DNA of 17,002 nucleotides from Candidatus Helarchaeota archaeon (GTDB lineage: Archaea; Asgardarchaeota; Lokiarchaeia; Helarchaeales; HEL-GB-A). The position numbers were made by a program, and so were the translations under genes. Within the stretch, counting starts at the first letter, position 1, and each line of letters opens with the position of its first letter. The notes below the pieces were generated by a model. That model was not told the origin of the DNA. It searched no databases and worked only from the letters and a program-made list of their open reading frames with translations. Shown piece by piece: positions 13,204 through 17,002 of the stretch. The DNA lies in contig JAEOSY010000503.1 in assembly GCA_016840125.1 (NCBI GenBank), positions 1-17,002 on the forward strand, written 5' to 3'.

Positions 13204-14232
13204 ATGGGTCGAGTGTTAATTACTGGTGGATTAGGATTCATCGGTTCCAATTTGAGTCATTTTTTACTTACTAATTCTGATGATACTATAATTATCTATG
13301 ACAATGTATCACGAAAAGACGTCCTTAAAAATAAAGAGTGGTTAGAGCAAACTCATCGAAATAATTCACGGTTACATATAGTACTAGGAGATATCTCTGA
13401 TTTTGAGAAGTTAAAAGCAAATATGGTAGATGTCGAGAAGATTTATCATATAGCAGGGCAAGTAGCAGTTACTTCTTCAGTTGAGGATCCATTTTTAGAC
13501 TTTGAAACCAATGCAAAGGGTACTCTTAACCTATTGGAATGTGCAAAGCAATTAAAAACGGACCCTTATCTAATTCTAACTTCAACTAATAAAGTTTATG
13601 GGGAATTAAAGGCATTTAAAGTTCATGAAGAAGATACCCGCTATGAATTTGATAAATTCAAGCAAGGCATAGATGAAAATACTTTGGTAGACCCGCACAG
13701 CCCATATGGGTGCTCTAAATTCTGTGCAGATGCCTATTTTAAAGATTATTACCGTATTTATGGATTGAAGACGGTAGTTTTTCGGATGTCTTGTATTTAT
13801 GGCTACCGTCAATTTGGAAATGAGGATCAAGGTTGGGTGACCCATTTCATCATTTCTAGTGTTTTGAATCGAAATTTAACAATATATGGTGATGGTAAGC
13901 AAGTCCGTGATATTTTATTTATTGAAGATTTAATTCAGGCATTCCAATTAGCTTTTGACAATATTACCAATACTAAGGGAAAAATCTATAATATAGGAGG
14001 AGGGCCAAAGAACACCATTTCTTTATTAGAATTTATAAAATTATTAGAAGAGTTTCTGAGCAACAAAATTCGGTATGAAGTCGGAAATTGGCGACCTGGG
14101 GACCAAAAAGTGTATTATTCAAATATCAATAAGGCGTTGAAGGATTTCAATTGGAAACCCCGCATATCGAAAGAGGAAGGAATTCAAAAACTTCTATTAT
14201 GGATTAAAGAGAATGCTCAATTATTTAAATGA
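13204..14232 (+). CDS. NAD-dependent sugar-nucleotide epimerase, CDP-paratose 2-epimerase-like
   Basis: The start is taken at 13204 because GGTGA lies 4 nt upstream and the product then opens with MGRVLITGGLGFIGSN, as extended SDRs do. A longer frame from 13117 would overlap the previous gene and add an unlikely N-terminus. The 342 residues have the NAD motif GGLGFIG (8-14), the active-site segment LTSTNKVYG (125-133), Y168 and K172 (YGCSK), and MSCIYGYRQFG-EDQGW (195-211). S-T-N-K-V-Y-G and R-Q-F-G-x-E-D-Q-G-W are characteristic of CDP-paratose 2-epimerases, which turn CDP-paratose into CDP-tyvelose. The CDP-sugar synthesis genes (RfbF/G/H/S types) are not in the window, so the true substrate may differ. 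It lies 15 nt before galU, so the two are probably one operon. Confidence 0.85.
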   Translation: MGRVLITGGLGFIGSNLSHFLLTNSDDTIIIYDNVSRKDVLKNKEWLEQTHRNNSRLHIVLGDISDFEKLKANMVDVEKIYHIAGQVAVTSSVEDPFLDFETNAKGTLNLLECAKQLKTDPYLILTSTNKVYGELKAFKVHEEDTRYEFDKFKQGIDENTLVDPHSPYGCSKFCADAYFKDYYRIYGLKTVVFRMSCIYGYRQFGNEDQGWVTHFIISSVLNRNLTIYGDGKQVRDILFIEDLIQAFQLAFDNITNTKGKIYNIGGGPKNTISLLEFIKLLEEFLSNKIRYEVGNWRPGDQKVYYSNINKALKDFNWKPRISKEEGIQKLLLWIKENAQLFK

Positions 14233-14247
14233 ATGAAGGTTTTTTAA

Positions 14248-15081
14248 TTGATAAAAAAAGCAGTAATTCCAGCAGCAGGTAAGGGAACACGGTTATTACC
14301 TGCAACCCATGCCCAACCAAAAGAAATGCTACCTTGTGGAAGTAAACCAACAATTCAGTATGTTGTAGAAGAACTAGAAGCCGCAGGAATTAGGGATGTT
14401 TTAATTATTACAGGAAGTGCAAAACGCGCATTAGAAGACCATTTGGAGAACTTTTTTGGAAAGGAAGAAACCAATATGAACCTTTTTTTCACGCGCCAAC
14501 CAGAGCCAACAGGTTTAGCGAAAGCAGTTGAACTGGCGAAGGATTTCACAGACACTGATCCGTTTCTTGTTGCCCTAGGGGATACGATCATTTATTCTGA
14601 ACCAATGGGGGATTGTTTAAAGCGTCTAATTCAATTACATGATAAGAACAAAGGTAAAGCAACAATAATGTTAGAGGCAGCTGCAAAACAAGATGTTTCT
14701 AAATATGGAATTATTAAAGGAAAACAATCAACCGAAGAAGTATGGCAACTTCTGGATTTAGTTGAGAAACCATCTCTGCAAGCAGCTCCAAGCCATTTAG
14801 CTATTTGTGGACGGTATATTTTTGAGCCGGATATTTACTCAGCCATCGAGAAAATAGAACGGGGTGTTGGCAATGAATATCAATTAACTGATGCAATTAA
14901 ATTTCTACTCAAGGGAGGAGCAGAGGTTTGGGGGTTAAAAATTCATAAAAATGAAAAACGTTATGATATAGGAGATTTAATTACTTATGCAATATCTTTT
15001 ATTGAACTGAGTCTTAGAGATCCCAAAATTGGTGATGCGCTGAGACATTATCTAACAGATGAAAAATATAAGAACATTTAA
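14248..15081 (+). CDS. galU: UTP--glucose-1-phosphate uridylyltransferase
   Basis: This 277-residue nucleotidyltransferase makes UDP-glucose from UTP and glucose 1-phosphate. It has the nucleotide-binding signature AAGKGTRLLPATHAQPKEML (9-28), the metal site in ALGDTI (109-114), VEKP (172-175), GRYIF (188-192), GNEYQLTDAI (208-217) and YDIGD (239-243). Length fits GalU. The start codon is TTG, supported by GAAGGT 7 nt upstream; the nearby ATG at 14234 runs into a stop after four codons. It follows the epimerase gene by 15 nt on the same strand and ends 10 nt from the convergent gene. A relative using another sugar phosphate or dTTP is possible, but PATHAQPKEML favours GalU. Confidence 0.9.
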   Translation: MIKKAVIPAAGKGTRLLPATHAQPKEMLPCGSKPTIQYVVEELEAAGIRDVLIITGSAKRALEDHLENFFGKEETNMNLFFTRQPEPTGLAKAVELAKDFTDTDPFLVALGDTIIYSEPMGDCLKRLIQLHDKNKGKATIMLEAAAKQDVSKYGIIKGKQSTEEVWQLLDLVEKPSLQAAPSHLAICGRYIFEPDIYSAIEKIERGVGNEYQLTDAIKFLLKGGAEVWGLKIHKNEKRYDIGDLITYAISFIELSLRDPKIGDALRHYLTDEKYKNI

Positions 15082-15091
15082 AAACTGGATT

Positions 15092-16525
15092 TTATAGATA
15101 GTCCAGTTCATCTTCTTTTGGTAGTTTAAACAAAGTTTGGTGGGTCCAACGAAAAGGAGTTGCTTCGGAGTTCATTTCTTTAATTATATATTCAATTATT
15201 TGTTTTCCCACTTCTGTACCATAGATTTTCTTAGAATATTTCATTTGTTTTTGAATAGAATCAGAGTCTAGTATGCATTTCAGAAGGTTAGTCATTAATT
15301 TCTCTGAATATGGAGGGATAACCAGGTTAGATTTAGCATCGAACACGGATTCTGGTCGATCGGTTGAAAAGCGCATCGTGCAGCAGAATGTATCAGACAA
15401 TTCATTTAATTCCTCTTGAATACTACCAGAATCGGTGAATTCCATCAGGCAATTTCCTGATTTCCAGAATTCAAGTACATTCCCATAGTTTTCCCAGAGA
15501 GGTGTATAGAGAAAATGTTTGTACTTTTCGCTCCACTTAGTGATTTTTTCTTCAAATTGATGATATTTAAGTGCCTGTTTCGTCGCATTCATTTCAATCC
15601 ACAAGATTGGGACTTCTTCTCGGAGTAGATTTTCGATCGTTTTGATCAGGCTAGTGAAGCGTTGCCTACCGAGATTTCCCCGGCGATGAATATCGACCCG
15701 GATCCAGTTATCGTAATTGTCGAGATCAGGATAGATATCAAAGATGGATCGGTCGGGTTTGGTATGTAGTTTGATCGCGTCTACCACTGAATTTCCGACT
15801 TTAATAATGCGATCCGCAGGATATCCTTCACGTTTCAAGTGTTCCACATTAACGCCGTGAGGTGCAAAGAAGTAGGCAGCCCCAGCGCCGCAGACGAAGG
15901 TATCAAATTGTTCTGGGTACGGTTCATCCCGGATTACAAACCATTTCGTTCCGTTCCACTGCTGTTGAATGAAATCCTCACAGTATTCGGTTGTAAATGG
16001 CGGTTTCAAATCGCAAATATGGTTCGGACTCATGGACCGCAGCCCAGCTTCATTCTGTGCCACCCCCTGGCGGATGGAGAGAAACCAAGCCGTAGCTGTG
16101 ATAGCTGCACTAATCGTATCACCGTGTGGGATCGGGAGAACGACGGTATTCGGGGCGAGCTTTTTGTACCACTTCGCAAGAAACCCCATCTTGTAGAGTA
16201 ATTCAGTTGATTTTTGAAGTAAATCGCCTCGAATTCGGAGATCGACTGCAGGGAGCATATTAAATTCTTTTAGCCCATGACCAAGCGGAAAATCGAAATG
16301 TTGCCCAGTCGTTAGTAAAATGAAAGGAATATCAAGTTTCTGAGCCCAATGCAGAAGTGAGTATTGCTTGTAAAAATCAGGTTTGGTCCCAACAACAAGC
16401 TGGATGACCCATTTCTTCTCCTTTTCGGCTCTAGCTAAAATGGAGCGAACTTCAGCAACATTAATTTTTGCCGGTAACCAATCAGTTGATGGAATAATGT
16501 CGTCGAAAAGAGAAGGGCCAGCCAA
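15092..16525 (-). CDS. UDP-GlcNAc 2-epimerase-like protein (WecB superfamily), divergent long form
   Basis: This 477-residue protein has the WecB/MnaA motifs in order: VGTKPDFYK (45-53), LTTGQHFD (71-78), HGDT (134-137, D136), NEAGLRS (158-164, E159), PYPEQ (202-206, E205), KVGNSVVDA (242-250), DIHRRGN (278-284) and TDSGSIQEE (364-372). D136, E159 and E205 correspond to the acids thought to be catalytic in bacterial WecB. WecB interconverts UDP-GlcNAc and UDP-ManNAc for surface glycans. The usual length is about 370; the extra residues are an N-terminal extension (about 35), roughly 30 residues between NEAGLRS and PYPEQ, and the C-terminus. HRRGN and TDSGSIQ replace the usual HRREN and TDSGGIQ, so the substrate may differ. 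The start is TTG, with GAGG 7 nt upstream. Confidence 0.82.
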   Translation of the reverse strand: MAGPSLFDDIIPSTDWLPAKINVAEVRSILARAEKEKKWVIQLVVGTKPDFYKQYSLLHWAQKLDIPFILLTTGQHFDFPLGHGLKEFNMLPAVDLRIRGDLLQKSTELLYKMGFLAKWYKKLAPNTVVLPIPHGDTISAAITATAWFLSIRQGVAQNEAGLRSMSPNHICDLKPPFTTEYCEDFIQQQWNGTKWFVIRDEPYPEQFDTFVCGAGAAYFFAPHGVNVEHLKREGYPADRIIKVGNSVVDAIKLHTKPDRSIFDIYPDLDNYDNWIRVDIHRRGNLGRQRFTSLIKTIENLLREEVPILWIEMNATKQALKYHQFEEKITKWSEKYKHFLYTPLWENYGNVLEFWKSGNCLMEFTDSGSIQEELNELSDTFCCTMRFSTDRPESVFDAKSNLVIPPYSEKLMTNLLKCILDSDSIQKQMKYSKKIYGTEVGKQIIEYIIKEMNSEATPFRWTHQTLFKLPKEDELDYL

Positions 16526-16647
16526 ATTGAATCCTCTGCTAAAATATCCTTTTTATCTATAATAATATGCAAGACTTATATGTGTTAAGTTGGGTGATCG
16601 AGCACACATAAGAATTTGATTACACCCATTATTTGGTGACAATTAGA

Positions 16648-17002
16648 GTGAAAATTTGTCTTATAAGCCCATCGTTATTAGCAAGCCCCCCCTATTACGG
16701 AGGCGCGATTGAAACATTTACATATGAACTGGGAATTAATTTAGCGAAATTAAAAAATGATGTTATAATCTTCACAAGAGAAGGATATCATCAAAAATTA
16801 GAAGAAAATTTAAACGTAAGAATATATTACTTAAAAATTCCAGATAATTCACTTATTAGAGGGTTGGTATATAATTTTAAGTTACTCACTTCTTTAATCA
16901 AACAAAATTCCATTGATATTCTTCACACTCAAGGAACCGCTGTATTTCCAAGTGCACAATTAATATCAAAACTTTCTCAAATCCCAATTATTCATACAGA
17001 AC
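16648..17002 (+). CDS. glycosyltransferase family 4, N-terminal part (runs off the window)
   Basis: A GTG start with GGTGA 8 nt upstream opens a frame that reaches the window edge (about 118 residues). It begins MKICLISPSLLASPPYYGG followed by AIETFTYELGINLAKLKNDV. This is the standard opening of GT4 (GT-B fold) glycosyltransferases: a first beta strand, the P-P-x-x-G-G-x-E acceptor-side loop, then a helix. DILHTQG (about 92-98) fits the 'D-x-x-H' strand end of the family. These enzymes transfer sugars from nucleotide donors to lipid-linked or protein-linked glycans at the membrane. It is divergent from the WecB-like gene and close to galU, which supports a glycan role. The donor-binding C-terminal half is missing. 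Confidence 0.85.
   Translation, partial: MKICLISPSLLASPPYYGGAIETFTYELGINLAKLKNDVIIFTREGYHQKLEENLNVRIYYLKIPDNSLIRGLVYNFKLLTSLIKQNSIDILHTQGTAVFPSAQLISKLSQIPIIHTE

Overview
The window most likely comes from an archaeon with an AT-rich genome. The supporting signs are the start of a NurA-type nuclease, archaeal TATA boxes about 22-27 nt upstream of several genes and RNAs, nearly leaderless mRNAs, poly-T gene ends, a RAD55/KaiC-like ATPase with an Lrp-type helix-turn-helix, and a roadblock-like protein. Roadblock proteins and low G+C would suit an Asgard (Lokiarchaeia-like) lineage, but that is inference; no rRNA or tRNA gene is present to settle it.

Layout. 1-3700, mostly minus strand: truncated NurA-like nuclease, a two-helix membrane protein, a radical SAM enzyme, a possible tail-anchored small protein (plus strand), and CTP synthase (pyrG). 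4096-5343: membrane protein with an N-terminal zinc ribbon. 5951-7651: HTH-RAD55/KaiC-like ATPase with a damaged Walker A motif. 7668-9487: divergent HSL-family esterase and SDR oxidoreductase, possible partners in acyl or ester metabolism. 10428-11378: long Lrp-like putative regulator. 12053-13138: roadblock-like protein with two copies of a winged-helix-like module. 13204-17002: sugar-nucleotide and glycan genes (CDP-paratose 2-epimerase-like, GalU, a divergent UDP-GlcNAc 2-epimerase-like protein, and the start of a GT4 glycosyltransferase), consistent with making surface polysaccharide or protein glycans.

The most unusual content is non-coding. (1) Two homologous elements, at 5584-5698 and 9593-9696, share an identical 29-nt purine-rich loop. 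Their arms have diverged in sequence but each pair remains complementary, with the same three-helix, two-bulge layout; this is the pattern expected of a conserved structured RNA. (2) At 10089-10183 a TATA box precedes a compact H-type pseudoknot with 8-bp and 10-bp perfect helices. (3) At about 11610-11935 a TATA box lies 24 nt before a G+C-rich, highly structured RNA of about 325 nt whose wobble pairs favour the plus strand. It does not show the hallmarks of RNase P, SRP or rRNA, and twin AAATGCGCAAA boxes lie just upstream of its promoter. I cannot assign any of these three RNAs to a known family.

All function calls rest on motif reading alone; no database search or folding program was run.
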